Notes: generated from the sequence alone by a model not told the origin. A stretch of 64,000 bases of DNA from Collinsella sp. An268 (GCF_002159765.1 NZ_NFJH01000005.1:62001-126000), one strand, 5' to 3'; counted from the stretch's first letter, positions 1 through 9,905 are shown. Translations and numbers: made by a program.

Positions 1-1896
1 GTCCCCACCGGACGGGCGGACGCCTCGCCCCTCGACCTCGCCGGCGCCCTCGCCCTCGTGAGCACGGCGGCGCCGCCGGCGACGTTTGCCGGGCGCATCC
101 GCGTGCCCTTCTCGCCCGAGGCGCCGCTCTCGGGCGTGCGCCGCACCCTCACCCCCGGCGAGCTCCTCTGGTACCGCCGCCGCGTCAGCGCGCCGGCGCG
201 CGGCGCCCACGACCGCATCATCCTGCACGTCGACGCCGTCGACTGGGTGGCGGCAATCCGCGTGAACGGCCGGCTCGCCGCCACGCACGCAGGCGGCTAT
301 CTGCCCTTTGAGCTCGACGTGACCCCCTATCTCAACGACGGCACCGGCGCAGATGCCGACGGGACCTTCCTCATCGAGGTCTGCGTCTACGACCCCTCGG
401 ACGCCGGCATGCAGCCGCGCGGCAAGCAGCGGCTCCACCCCGGCGGCATCTGGTACACGGCGCAGAGCGGCATCTGGCAGAGCGTCTGGCTCGAGGTGGT
501 GCCCGCCGCGCATCTGACGGCGCTCTCCTGCCGGGGCGCGGCCGACGGCACGCTCGCCGTCGAGGCGCTGGCGCGCGTGGCGGAGCCCCTCGGTGCTGAC
601 GCCGCCCTCGCGCTCGACCTCGCCGTGTTTGATGCGGAGGGGACCCGCGTGCTCGACGCGCGCCTCCCCTTTGATGCGCGCCCCGCCACGGCACCGGCGC
701 CCTCGCTCGCCCAACTTGCCGCCGCCATGGGTGCACCCGCCCTCGGCACGGCGCCCGCACGACGCCTGCGCGCCACCCTCGCCCTCGATACACCCCGGCT
801 CTGGTCGCCTGCCGAGCCGTATCTCTACCGCGTGGAGGCTGCGCTTATCGCCGGCGCCGCGCCCTGCACCGCCGACGGGGCCGCTAGCGCGCATGCCGCC
901 GCCGAGCCCGACCGCGTGCGCAGCTACGCCGCCTTCCGCACCGTTCACGTGGAGCGCGACGGCGCGGGCACGCCGCGCTTCTTCCTCAACGGGAAGCCCC
1001 TTCTGCTCAAGGGGGTGCTCGACCAGGGCTACTGGCCGGACGGTCTCATGACGGCGCCTGCAGATGCCGCCCTCGTCCACGATATCGAGGCCGCGCGCGC
1101 ATCCGGCTTCAACCTGCTGCGCAAGCACCTCAAGGTCGAGCGTGCGCGCTGGTATTACCACTGCGACCGCATGGGCATGCTCGTCTGTCAGGACGCCGTG
1201 CAGGGCGGCAGCGCCTACAACCTCTGGCACACGAGCCGCAAGCCCACCGTCTTCAGCGCGACGTGGAGGCGCTATCGCGACGATATCCCCCACCACCGCG
1301 TGGCCCTCTCGTCAGACGATGCGCGCTACCAGCTCGAATGGACGGCAACGTGCGCCGACATGGTGCGCCATCTCGCCGGGCACCCCTCGATCGTCGCCTG
1401 GTCGCTCTTTAACGAGGGCATGGGCCAGTTCGACGCCTGCGCCGCGGCGGAGCTCGTCCACACGATCGACCCCACGCGCCCCCTCGATGCGGCGAGCGGC
1501 TGGTACGACCAGCACTGCGGCGACGTTTACTCGCATCACAACTACTTCCGCCCGCTCACCGCGCCGCGCGACCGGGGCCGCCTCAAGGGTTATGCGCGCG
1601 AGCGCGGCTTCCGCGCGTTTCTCCTCTCGGAGTTTGGCGGCTGGGCACAGCCCGTGGATGGCCACCGCTTCTCGGACGCGGTCTACGGCTACGGCGACTT
1701 TGCGTCCCCCGCCGCCTGGCGCGCCGCCGTCCGCGCATCGCTCGCCGAGGCCGAGGCGCTGGCGCCGCACGGGCTTGCCGGCTATGTCTACACGCAGCTC
1801 TCCGACGTGGAGGACGAGGCCAACGGCATCCTCACCTACGACCGCCGCGTCAACAAGCTCGCCACCCCAGACGACGCCGAGGGCGCGGGCGCCTGA
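1..1896 (+). CDS. Glycoside hydrolase family 2 protein (beta-galactosidase/beta-glucuronidase type), 5' end outside window
   Basis: The frame is open from base 1 and the sugar-binding domain has already begun, so the true start lies upstream and roughly 50 or more residues are missing. A jelly-roll GH2 N-domain (VPFSPEAPLSGV, then HVDAVDWVAAIRVNG) leads into an immunoglobulin-like domain and a TIM barrel. The barrel carries the GH2 acid/base signature WSLFNEGMGQFD and a nucleophile-type glutamate in FLLSEFGGW. The family hydrolyses terminal beta-linked sugars; the exact sugar cannot be read from sequence. No signal peptide is visible in the part present, so the location is undetermined. The 273-bp gap to the next gene suggests it is not co-transcribed with the M60 protein. 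Confidence 0.9.
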   Translation, partial: VPTGRADASPLDLAGALALVSTAAPPATFAGRIRVPFSPEAPLSGVRRTLTPGELLWYRRRVSAPARGAHDRIILHVDAVDWVAAIRVNGRLAATHAGGYLPFELDVTPYLNDGTGADADGTFLIEVCVYDPSDAGMQPRGKQRLHPGGIWYTAQSGIWQSVWLEVVPAAHLTALSCRGAADGTLAVEALARVAEPLGADAALALDLAVFDAEGTRVLDARLPFDARPATAPAPSLAQLAAAMGAPALGTAPARRLRATLALDTPRLWSPAEPYLYRVEAALIAGAAPCTADGAASAHAAAEPDRVRSYAAFRTVHVERDGAGTPRFFLNGKPLLLKGVLDQGYWPDGLMTAPADAALVHDIEAARASGFNLLRKHLKVERARWYYHCDRMGMLVCQDAVQGGSAYNLWHTSRKPTVFSATWRRYRDDIPHHRVALSSDDARYQLEWTATCADMVRHLAGHPSIVAWSLFNEGMGQFDACAAAELVHTIDPTRPLDAASGWYDQHCGDVYSHHNYFRPLTAPRDRGRLKGYARERGFRAFLLSEFGGWAQPVDGHRFSDAVYGYGDFASPAAWRAAVRASLAEAEALAPHGLAGYVYTQLSDVEDEANGILTYDRRVNKLATPDDAEGAGA

Positions 1897-2169
1897 GACC
1901 GTAGCACGCGCCGTGCGAACAGTGGCCATCGAGGTGCGCCTGCCGGGCGGTACGGAAGGTCGCAGGAACTGCGGTACAAAACGGAGCACATAACGGTGGC
2001 GCAAAGCGGTGGTGCAGAACCTGTGGATTCGGCCCCCCGAAGCTTTCCTTCAATATGCCACCCGGGGTATACCAGTTCTGCACCTAGACAGACACTGCCT
2101 CCGCGCTCAAATGATTCCCCAGCGCGGCCACGCCTTCCCAGGCGCGAGATGCGAAAGGATTTGGACATC

Positions 2170-5100
2170 ATGCCCTACAACCGAATAGCCCCCACAACCT
2201 TGCGCGCTGTTTTAGCCGCAAGCTTGGTATTTTCCGGCCCGGGGGCGACGGCGGCCCTCGCCGCACCCGCAAGCGCCCATGCGGACGAAGAGACGCCGCA
2301 GGCAGACGCCGAAACCGAGGTGCGCGACCCCTCCCTCGATACCAGCGACGCCGCGGCTGCCTCGCCCGTGGACGAGGGCTATGCAGCCGCCACCTCCGCA
2401 GACGAAGAACCGGCGTCCGCCACCCCGGCGCCAGAAAGCGCGGTGGAGGCCACAGCCGAGCCCTTCACCCCTGCCGAGAGCGCATCCGCCGGCACGGTCA
2501 CCCTCATCCACAACGGCGGGCAAACGGTATACGGCTCGCTCGTCGAGGCAGCCCGGGCCGCGCAGGACGGTGACGTCATCGAGGTCTCGGGCGCGCTCAG
2601 CGTGAGCGAACCCGTGGTGATCGACGCGGGCCGCTCGATCACGCTGCGCGCCACCGCAAGCGCCACCATCACGCGCGCAGGAGCGTTCCCGCAGGAGGGC
2701 GGCAAGGCCGCGGGCATGTTCCGCCTCTTGGACGGCGCCGCGCTCACGTTGGAGGCCGCCGACCCCGCCGCCGGCGAGCTCGTTATCGACAACGAGCGGA
2801 CCGATTCGAACGAGGCCGTCGTCACCCTGCACGGGCAATCGACCTTCACCATGCGCGCGGGCACGGCCATCGAGGGCGCCCAATGCTCTTGGAAGCCCTG
2901 GGGCGCCGTCTACGTGCGCGAGGGCACCTTTGTGCTGGACGGCGGCGAGATTCGCAACGGCTTTTCCATGCGCAACGCCGCCGTGGCGGTGGAGCACGGG
3001 AGCACCTTCGAGATGCGGGCGGGCACCATCACCGGCAACCGCACGAGCTACTCCGAGTCCATCGTGTGGACCAAGGGCACCGTGCGCATGAGCGGCGGCA
3101 CCATCGCGGGCAACTCGTCCAACGTGTCGAGCGACGGCGTGGTCCACGTGCTCGAGGGCGGCCGGCTCAGCTTTACGGGCGGCACCATCGGCAACAACAA
3201 CCCCAATAACACCTTTGGCGTGCGCGTGGACGCCCGCGGCGCGCTCGAGTTGGGCGGGCAGGCGCGCTTCGAGGGCGTCGACCGCGTGAGCCTGGCACAG
3301 GGCGCCGCGCTCTCGTTTGCAAGCGCGCCCGGGGCGCACACCACAGACGACCCGATCGAGGTCGTGCTCGCGGACGAATGGCCGGCGGGCGGCGTGGTGG
3401 CCACCGCCACCTCGCCCGAGGTGGCGCGCGCCGCACTCGAGCGCCTCGCGGTGCGCCGTGCCGGAGCGCCCGAGCGCACGGCCTCGGTGGGCATCGACGC
3501 TACCGACCAGAGCCGCATTACCTTGGCCTCGGCCGACGTAGCGGCGCTCTTCGACCTGCTCGACCACCCCTTCGCCGGCAACCTCGGCCTCGAGCTGCGC
3601 AGCGAGCTCACCGGGTCGGACGCCCTCGAGGGTCTGCGCGCAACGGTGGAGGAGCACTTCGCCGGCGTGGACACGCCCGAGAAGCGCGTGAGACTGCAGC
3701 AGCTGGATGACATCGAGCGCTATGCGGCCTACCTTACCGCCCACGGCGACGAGCTCGCGGACACGGTGCGCACGCTCTCGCAGCTGGGCGACCCGTGGGC
3801 CGAGGCGCAGCGCACCAAGCAGGGCTACCAGTTCGACAACCTCGACGCCACCGGCCTCTACCTCAAGCCCGGCCAGGTGAACGAGATCGTGGTCTACGTC
3901 GATGCCGACGACCCGTCGAAGCTCTCGGTCGCCTGGCGCCAGGTGGGCGTGACCGACACAAGTAACTACCCCTCGCTCAACCTCGGCCAGCAAAACGGCC
4001 TCGTCAACGGCGCCAACCGCATCACCGTGGACCTTACCGACAAAACCTACGGCTCCATGCTCTACCTGCGTAACGACTCCACCGATAACGCAGCCCAGGT
4101 GCGCATCGAGGCGGCCGATGCCGCCGAGGTCGCCCTGGGCGCAACCGGGGGCGACGCCGCGGGCGCCGGCACCTCGGCAGACGGCGCCAACCCCGGCACC
4201 TCGGCAGACGGCGCCAGCCCCGCCCTCGGCACGAGCCTGGGCGCGCACCCCTTCTACGAGCACGACCCCGCCCATCCCGAGCGCTTCTGGACCTATGTGC
4301 AGGACATCCGCACCTACGCCGCGCGGGCGCAGGCGGGTGAGGCGGCCGACATGACGCTCATCCAGATGGGCGACGAGGGCAGCGCGCAGTTCGCCGTGAG
4401 CGCCACCGCTATGGCGAGGGCGTACGCCGGCATCGCGTCTCAGGAGGATGCCGTTGCCTACATCGAGAAATCGAATAAGGCGATCCAGGACCGGCTCGAG
4501 TTCTACTGGGCCTTCGACGGCTTCGACCCGGCCGAGGCAAGCGGCCCCAACGCCATCACCACCGCGCGCGTGCACACGGCCTTCACCCGCACGGTCAAGA
4601 GCCCCTCGACCATGTACGCCTACGGGCGCTACTTCCACATGCCCGAAAGCTCGGCCGCGTCGTTCCTATCGGGCGAGAGCATGTACGGCTGGGGCATGTC
4701 GCACGAATACGGGCACATGCTCGATAACAACGTGATCGCGGTTGCCGAGGAGACGAACAACCTCTACTCCATCGCCGGCTCGCGCCACGGCGGCATCGAG
4801 GCATCGCGCGCAGCGGGAACGGCGTTCGACCCCTCGGCGTACTACCACGTGAACGCCATGAACGCCACCAAGCGCCGCGATGCCGAGCTCGCGCAGATGG
4901 CCGCCGACCCGAACTATGTGCCCGACTGGATGAACGGCGACGTATGGGGCACCTACATCTGGACGCACGTAACCACATGGTGGAACGGCCTGCACTTCTT
5001 TGACGACTGGGATTACGCGGGCTACGATTTCTCCGCGAGCCCCTATACTGCAGAGATCGCCGCTGACGTGGAGACATACGGCGCCTACGGGGCGACCGTG

Positions 5101-6042
5101 CGCATCCTGCGCAGCGACGCCGATGCCGTAAAGACCATCGAGGACCTGGCGAGCAACGCCACCACGGGCGTCAAATACAACCGCATGGCCGTGGCCTTCA
5201 CCATGGGGACGGGCTACAACTTTGCCGAATACCTGTACGAGCTCGGCGAGCGCGACCTCGCGCCCGAGGTGCGGGAGTGGTGCGCGCAGTACCCCTCGAT
5301 GCCGCGCAAGGTGAAGTACTTCTCGCTGAACACCGATGCGCAGATCATCAACGGGGCGAAGACGTACGAGGAGATCGTGGGCGAGAACGGTACGGTGGAA
5401 CCCGAGCTTACGGTCGAGATCGTGGGCGACGCGCTGCGCGTGATGGCCTCGATGCCGAGCGACGAGCTCGCGCGCGCCACGACGGCGTGGGAGCTCTACC
5501 GCGACGGGCAGCTCGTGGGCTTCTCGCGCGACGGGGTGTTCGAGCTCATCGGCGACGCAGGCGACAGCGACCCGGCATCCTTCAGCGTGGTGGCCTACGA
5601 CGTGCGCCTGAATCCGCATACCGCGCTAACCGGCGGCGATTCCGGCGAGGAACCCGGCGGCGGCGAAGAGGGCGGCGGCTCCGGTGAGACCACCCCGCCC
5701 GAGGGCGGCGACGGCTCCGGCGGCGAAGGCGAGGTGACCCCGCCCGAGGGCGGCGATCAAGAGCCGGGCGACGGCTCGGGCGACCCCGATGGGGGAACCG
5801 GCGGCACGCAACAGCCGGACGGTCAGGAGCCTAACGCGCCGGATGGCGGCACAGATCCCGCAGACGGCGCCGGAACGTCTGGAACCAACCCGTCGCAGCA
5901 GACCGGCGCAGCAACGGGCGGGCGGACGGCACTCGCCGCAACGGGTGACCATACGCTTTGGGCGACGCTCATCACCGCGCTTGGCAGCGGCATCGCCATC
6001 GCCGGCGGAGCGCTCGCGACCCGGTTCAAGCGGGAATCGTAA
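2170..6042 (+). CDS. Surface M60-like zinc metallopeptidase with beta-helix region and sortase-type C-terminus
   Basis: About 1,290 residues. I chose ATG 2170 because AAAGGA lies 10 bases upstream and a signal peptide follows (hydrophobic LRAVLAASLVFSGPGATAAL); a longer frame to 1996 lacks this. Order: signal peptide; Ala/Glu-rich spacer; parallel beta-helix-like stretch with repeated GGTI-GN motifs (about residues 150-380); M60/enhancin-like peptidase region with the zinc motif HEYGH at residues 845-849; long Gly/Glu/Pro/Asp-rich spacer; LAATGD, hydrophobic segment and RFKRES tail. M60 (PF13402) enzymes cleave mucin-type O-glycoproteins, which suits a gut surface protein; substrate is inference. 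The LAATG motif departs from the usual LPXTG, so the sorting enzyme is uncertain. A strong hairpin follows at 6079. Confidence 0.88.
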   Translation: MPYNRIAPTTLRAVLAASLVFSGPGATAALAAPASAHADEETPQADAETEVRDPSLDTSDAAAASPVDEGYAAATSADEEPASATPAPESAVEATAEPFTPAESASAGTVTLIHNGGQTVYGSLVEAARAAQDGDVIEVSGALSVSEPVVIDAGRSITLRATASATITRAGAFPQEGGKAAGMFRLLDGAALTLEAADPAAGELVIDNERTDSNEAVVTLHGQSTFTMRAGTAIEGAQCSWKPWGAVYVREGTFVLDGGEIRNGFSMRNAAVAVEHGSTFEMRAGTITGNRTSYSESIVWTKGTVRMSGGTIAGNSSNVSSDGVVHVLEGGRLSFTGGTIGNNNPNNTFGVRVDARGALELGGQARFEGVDRVSLAQGAALSFASAPGAHTTDDPIEVVLADEWPAGGVVATATSPEVARAALERLAVRRAGAPERTASVGIDATDQSRITLASADVAALFDLLDHPFAGNLGLELRSELTGSDALEGLRATVEEHFAGVDTPEKRVRLQQLDDIERYAAYLTAHGDELADTVRTLSQLGDPWAEAQRTKQGYQFDNLDATGLYLKPGQVNEIVVYVDADDPSKLSVAWRQVGVTDTSNYPSLNLGQQNGLVNGANRITVDLTDKTYGSMLYLRNDSTDNAAQVRIEAADAAEVALGATGGDAAGAGTSADGANPGTSADGASPALGTSLGAHPFYEHDPAHPERFWTYVQDIRTYAARAQAGEAADMTLIQMGDEGSAQFAVSATAMARAYAGIASQEDAVAYIEKSNKAIQDRLEFYWAFDGFDPAEASGPNAITTARVHTAFTRTVKSPSTMYAYGRYFHMPESSAASFLSGESMYGWGMSHEYGHMLDNNVIAVAEETNNLYSIAGSRHGGIEASRAAGTAFDPSAYYHVNAMNATKRRDAELAQMAADPNYVPDWMNGDVWGTYIWTHVTTWWNGLHFFDDWDYAGYDFSASPYTAEIAADVETYGAYGATVRILRSDADAVKTIEDLASNATTGVKYNRMAVAFTMGTGYNFAEYLYELGERDLAPEVREWCAQYPSMPRKVKYFSLNTDAQIINGAKTYEEIVGENGTVEPELTVEIVGDALRVMASMPSDELARATTAWELYRDGQLVGFSRDGVFELIGDAGDSDPASFSVVAYDVRLNPHTALTGGDSGEEPGGGEEGGGSGETTPPEGGDGSGGEGEVTPPEGGDQEPGDGSGDPDGGTGGTQQPDGQEPNAPDGGTDPADGAGTSGTNPSQQTGAATGGRTALAATGDHTLWATLITALGSGIAIAGGALATRFKRES

Positions 6043-6078
6043 TGTAGGCGCACGCGCTACCCAAACCGCACGGCAAGA

Positions 6079-6111
6079 CCGGCGTCTCAGGGAGTCTCCC
6101 TGGGGCGCCGG
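6079..6111. terminator. Hairpin between convergent genes
   Basis: Two 15-base arms (6079-6093 and 6097-6111) pair around a 3-base loop, with a couple of G-U or mismatched positions. It lies 37 bases after the M60 stop and 46 bases before the end of the convergent MFS gene, so it probably ends both transcripts. The following CCTTCTT is only a weak U-tract. Confidence 0.6.
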
Positions 6112-6156
6112 CCTTCTTGATCGCTGCCTGGTCCCGCCTTGCGCGCAAGGGCTACG

Positions 6157-7872
6157 TCACGCGCGTGCAGTGTGCGGCCGCTCTTTGATGGCAGGGGTCG
6201 ACGCCAGCCCGGCAAGCACGATGACCGCGCCCACGGCGTAGGCGATCCGCACCGCGTCTACCCGAGCCCCGGCCTCGATCTTCACGAGCTCCGTCCGCTC
6301 GGCATCGGACATGGTGATACCGGCTATCTCGTCCTCAAAGGTCCGGTCGCTCCCCAAGTCGATGCTCACCGCGTCGAGCTGGCTTGCCACCTCAGGGGTG
6401 ATTGACGCATCCGCCGCGGCCTGCGACCGCACCGTGCCGGTGATCCCAAAGAGCAGGACGGCGCCGAGCAGCGCCACGCCAAAGGCCTGGCCCACGTTGC
6501 GCATCGTGCTCTGGATGCCGCCGGACTGCGACGCCTCGCGCTCGGGCAGGGCGGCCGCCACCACATTGCTCGCATGGGAGGAAACCGTGCCGGCGCCCAC
6601 ACCGGCCATAAAGGCCCCGAGGAACACGAACGGCGCCGAGGCGCCCTCCGTCGTCACCGACAACGCCATGAGCCCCAAGGCCGCCGCCATGGCAACGTAG
6701 CCGAGCTGAATCACGCGGCGGGGGCTGGCATGGGGCAGGAACTTGGGGATGCCGAGTGCGAACGCAAAGGTGGGAAGCCCCGTGACAAGTGAGATGGATC
6801 CCACGGCAACCGGCGACCAGCCCGCAACGAGCTGCAGGTAGGGAGCCATAAGGATGGACTGCGCTCCCATAAAGAAGAAGGTGAGGGCGCACGCGATGAG
6901 GCCGGCGCGGACCTGCGGGGTCGCCAGAAACACGCTCGGCAGCACCGCGATGCCGCCACGCGCCTCGACGCGCCGCTCGTACACGACGAGAAGGCCGAGA
7001 ACCACAAGACCGATCGCTGCAAGGGGAAGCGCCGGCGAGATACCGAGAACCGTGAAGGGCGCTCCTGCCAGCGGAGTCACCAAACCCCAAGAGGAGACGC
7101 TCGAGACGCCGATGAGCAACAGGAAGAGACCCAGCGCCGCAAGCACCACGCCACCGCTGTCGAACGCGGTGCGCTCATGCGGCTGCTCGATGGCCGGCAA
7201 GGTGAAGGACGCAGCGAAGACGAGGGCGAAGTAGCCTGCGAGCGCGAGGAACGTGGCGTGCATGCCCGCGGTCTCCATCACCACGCCGAGGACGAGCGGC
7301 AGAAGCGCCGAGAGGCCCGACGCCGCGCCGATGGCGCCGAAGGCGACGGTCCGGTTACCACCTTGGTACATAAGCGGGATGAGACCCAGGACCGCGGGGA
7401 TCATAAAGCTCGCACCGAGCCCCACGAGCACGCGGCCGCCCCAGATGAAGACCGCCATGCTCGGCGCCGCCGCGAGAACGACCTCGCCTACCGCGCAGAG
7501 CAGGATGCCGCCGCGAAAGGTCCGCTTCCACCCGACGATGGTGCCGGCAAGGCCGCCGGCGATCATAAAGGCGCCTCCTACGAGCGGATAGATCATGTTT
7601 GCCAGCTGTATCTGCGCCGTCGTGGCGCCGAGCTCGCTCGTGAGGGCGGATGTGGCAAGCGAAAGGGCGCCGTTATCGCCCGTGGCACCCATCTGGGCGA
7701 GAATCAGAACGAGAATGGGAAGTACGAGGAACCGCCCCGCATTTGCGGGCCGGGCGGTCCCTGCAGGCTGAGCCGCCTGCACGGAGGTTGAGGTATGCAC
7801 GTTGTGTCCAATCTGGTGCGCGAAGAAGTACTTGGGAGCCGCCTGCGCCGCAGCGAGCGCGATGCCCACCAC
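6157..7872 (-). CDS. MFS transporter, 14-TM DHA2-like, paired with bile salt hydrolase
   Basis: About 571 residues with roughly 14 hydrophobic segments and MFS signatures (WGGRVLVGLGASFMIPAVLG near motif C; GWKRTFRGG near the TM2-3 loop), as in the drug/H+ antiporter DHA2 family. It acts in the cytoplasmic membrane. It starts 24 bases after the stop of the bile salt hydrolase gene on the same strand, which implies one transcript and a possible role in moving conjugated or free bile acids; this is inference. The start is uncertain: GTG 7872 has no clear ribosome site, and a GTG about 24 codons later (before HTSTSVQA) is an alternative that would shorten the long polar N-terminus. Confidence 0.85.
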   Translation of the reverse strand: MVGIALAAAQAAPKYFFAHQIGHNVHTSTSVQAAQPAGTARPANAGRFLVLPILVLILAQMGATGDNGALSLATSALTSELGATTAQIQLANMIYPLVGGAFMIAGGLAGTIVGWKRTFRGGILLCAVGEVVLAAAPSMAVFIWGGRVLVGLGASFMIPAVLGLIPLMYQGGNRTVAFGAIGAASGLSALLPLVLGVVMETAGMHATFLALAGYFALVFAASFTLPAIEQPHERTAFDSGGVVLAALGLFLLLIGVSSVSSWGLVTPLAGAPFTVLGISPALPLAAIGLVVLGLLVVYERRVEARGGIAVLPSVFLATPQVRAGLIACALTFFFMGAQSILMAPYLQLVAGWSPVAVGSISLVTGLPTFAFALGIPKFLPHASPRRVIQLGYVAMAAALGLMALSVTTEGASAPFVFLGAFMAGVGAGTVSSHASNVVAAALPEREASQSGGIQSTMRNVGQAFGVALLGAVLLFGITGTVRSQAAADASITPEVASQLDAVSIDLGSDRTFEDEIAGITMSDAERTELVKIEAGARVDAVRIAYAVGAVIVLAGLASTPAIKERPHTARA

Positions 7873-7895
7873 GGCGCAAGGGAGCGCTGACGGGC

Positions 7896-8882
7896 CTATG
7901 CCGTCAGCGGAGCCTCGGAGGCGTTGAGCGGCGCGTTCCCGCTAAGGTCGCACGACGCGAGGCGGTAGGCGCGAATGCGCGGATCGTCATAGGTGGCGTG
8001 GTAATACGTGAGCGCCTCAGCGGAGAAGCAGCTGGTATAGAGCGTCTTCTCGCAGGAGCCGTCGGCCATGCGCGCCGCACCGTCCGGCACGGCAACCGCG
8101 CCGAGGGTGCGGAAGAGCCGCGTCACGTTCTCGCCTTCGGAGTCCTTTGCGGGGTAATGGCTGTTCACAAACGCAGCCTTCACGAACCGCGCCGGTCCGC
8201 TGTAATCGCCGGGAATCCCCTGTAGGCCCGCTCCTGACCCAAAGGGCGCGAGCTGGGCGCGGCCCCATAAGGGCGATGCCGGCTCAGCGTCCGTCAGCGT
8301 GAGGTAGTTGCGGAGGTTTGTGCGCTGCCAGCCGAAATCCGGCTCGTTGGTGAGCACATCGACGTCGTCCTCCCACACATGCATGCCGTCGCGCATGTAC
8401 TCGACCACGATGCTGCCCGTGGCGTCGGCGATGATCCAGTGCAGGTTTGCGACGGGGAGATCGGACGAGACGGGCTTGGCGACGATGGTTGTCTTCGCGA
8501 GGGCCTGGCGGACCTCGTCGAGCGTACTGAAGTTGCGCGCGACCCAGAAGGGAAACTCGTAAGCGGCGACGTTGATGGCGTCGGGGTCCGTTGAGGCCTC
8601 CGGCGCATAGCAGGCGCTCTGCGGAAAATTGAGACCCGCGACCGCGAGGCCGGCGTCGTTGCCGCAATCAAAGTAGAGCGGCGTCTCGTTAAACACAATG
8701 GCCATGCCGATGACGGCATGGGCGTGGCCTGCGTCCACGTCACCAGGGCGATCGAAGGCGGCGGGCACCTGCGCCGCAGGAGGCGTCACCACCACGCGCT
8801 CACCATAGCCCTGAGTCCAATCGAGATTGCGACCGAAGTACATCGATCCGGTCGTGCTGGTAAAGCGGATGCCCGTGCACAT
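7896..8882 (-). CDS. bsh: Bile salt hydrolase (choloylglycine hydrolase, Ntn family)
   Basis: 328 residues, the normal family length. The protein begins Met-Cys; Cys2 is the nucleophile exposed after Met removal. The other active-site residues are present at expected positions: Arg18, Asp21, Asn85 (in GLNFP), Asn179 and Arg232. This class hydrolyses the amide bond of glycine- or taurine-conjugated bile acids in the cytoplasm; penicillin V acylases share the fold, but the GLNFP region and gut-type context favour BSH. ATG 8882 is preceded by a GGGGG run 8 bases upstream. An MFS transporter gene follows directly. A perfect hairpin at 8991-9010 lies about 110 bases upstream of the start and could be regulatory. 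Confidence 0.93.
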   Translation of the reverse strand: MCTGIRFTSTTGSMYFGRNLDWTQGYGERVVVTPPAAQVPAAFDRPGDVDAGHAHAVIGMAIVFNETPLYFDCGNDAGLAVAGLNFPQSACYAPEASTDPDAINVAAYEFPFWVARNFSTLDEVRQALAKTTIVAKPVSSDLPVANLHWIIADATGSIVVEYMRDGMHVWEDDVDVLTNEPDFGWQRTNLRNYLTLTDAEPASPLWGRAQLAPFGSGAGLQGIPGDYSGPARFVKAAFVNSHYPAKDSEGENVTRLFRTLGAVAVPDGAARMADGSCEKTLYTSCFSAEALTYYHATYDDPRIRAYRLASCDLSGNAPLNASEAPLTA

Positions 8883-8990
8883 GGGCCCGCCCCCTTCCCT
8901 TACCGCGCGGCGAAACCGGCGGAGCAGTTGGTGTAGTACTTCTCTTCTGCCCGAATACGAAGGGATGTTGCCGGGAACATGCTTAGGAAT

Positions 8991-9010
8991 GCCTGAAGGT
9001 CGCTTCAGGC
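8991..9010. promoter_or_regulatory. Perfect 8-bp inverted repeat upstream of bsh
   Basis: GCCTGAAG and CTTCAGGC flank the loop GTCG. It is about 110 bases upstream of the bile salt hydrolase start. It could be an operator or a short hairpin; no clear promoter was recognised beside it. Confidence 0.4.
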
Positions 9011-9314
9011 CCTTTGATCTGCAGCCATGAGCATGTGCTTGTTACGCGCACATCGTACGAGCCCATGCTAAAACGGTTATACGTAGGATAAAACTGCATA
9101 TTAGGATACTTGAGGACGGGCTCATGTCATCCCATTCACTCTGCTAGGGCGATCTCCTGCCTCGACATTATGCACCCCACGGGACAGATGCGTAGACGCC
9201 GGAGCGCTATCATTGCCAAGACGCCCCCTGCCAGTGTCCCAACACCCTGGCTGCGCGCCCCGGCGACACGCCACCGCATAAGGCAGTACCCTACCGTGAA
9301 GAGAGAATCGCCAC

Positions 9315-9903
9315 GAACGCGCCGGACATCCACCCAGCATCCGCATCTGCATTGCTACCGCCATGGCCTGCAACCGGGCGTTTTTGGAGCGCACGCACGG
9401 TGACACGCGAGCTCCCCAGAGCACCTGCCCGGCACCTCACCGTGATAAGCTGCACGGACACGCGACGGACGCGCCTTTCGCCCAAGGCGCTGGGTCTTGT
9501 GGACGGCGATGCGGTCGCCATCAAGGCGGCGTGAGCGACGATTACCGGCCCCTACAGCGAGATAATGCGATCGCTGCTTGTCGCGATCGGCAAGCTGGAC
9601 GTAGGGGAGATCCTCGCGGTTGGGCATACCTTGTGCTGAACCTGCGGTATGCATTCCGAGCACCTGCTCGAAGCGCTTGAGCAGACAGGTACGGCACCCG
9701 AGCAGATTGCAGCGGCGCGACACGACGAGCGCGTCGTGCATGTGCTTGCCGGCTTCGAACGCCTTGAGGACGAAGTCGCTGCCAGCTTGTGTGCGATCCG
9801 GGAACACGCGCTTATGACCGCGCACGTACGCGTCACCGACTGCACCATCGACGTGCGCACAGGCGCGCTCACCACCCGTAAGGTGAAATTACCACTGTCC
9901 TGA
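9315..9903 (+). pseudogene. Degraded beta-class carbonic anhydrase
   Basis: Read across frames, this resembles a complete beta-carbonic anhydrase (zinc enzyme, CO2 + H2O to bicarbonate). The N-terminal part (NRAFLERTHGD) is in frame 3. After a frameshift near 9410, frame 1 continues with the zinc signature ISCTDTRRTRL (Cys and Asp-Arg of the CxDxR motif), then LGLVDGDAV. An in-frame TGA at 9532 interrupts the usual NAGA segment. The frame goes on with GPYSEIMRSLLVAI and VGHT, then a short disruption with a second TGA near 9637 right before the zinc site CGMH. The C-terminal part (ARHDERVVHVLAGFE, TGALT) is intact. At least three lesions make it inactive. It lies at the edge of the accessory slot. 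Confidence 0.75.
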
Positions 9904-9905
9904 TT

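Noticed and set aside
2212-4638. Long minus-strand frame of about 800 codons under the M60 gene
   Set aside because: Composition-driven shadow of a high-GC gene: no domains, no ribosome site, and His/Ala/Gly/Arg bias.
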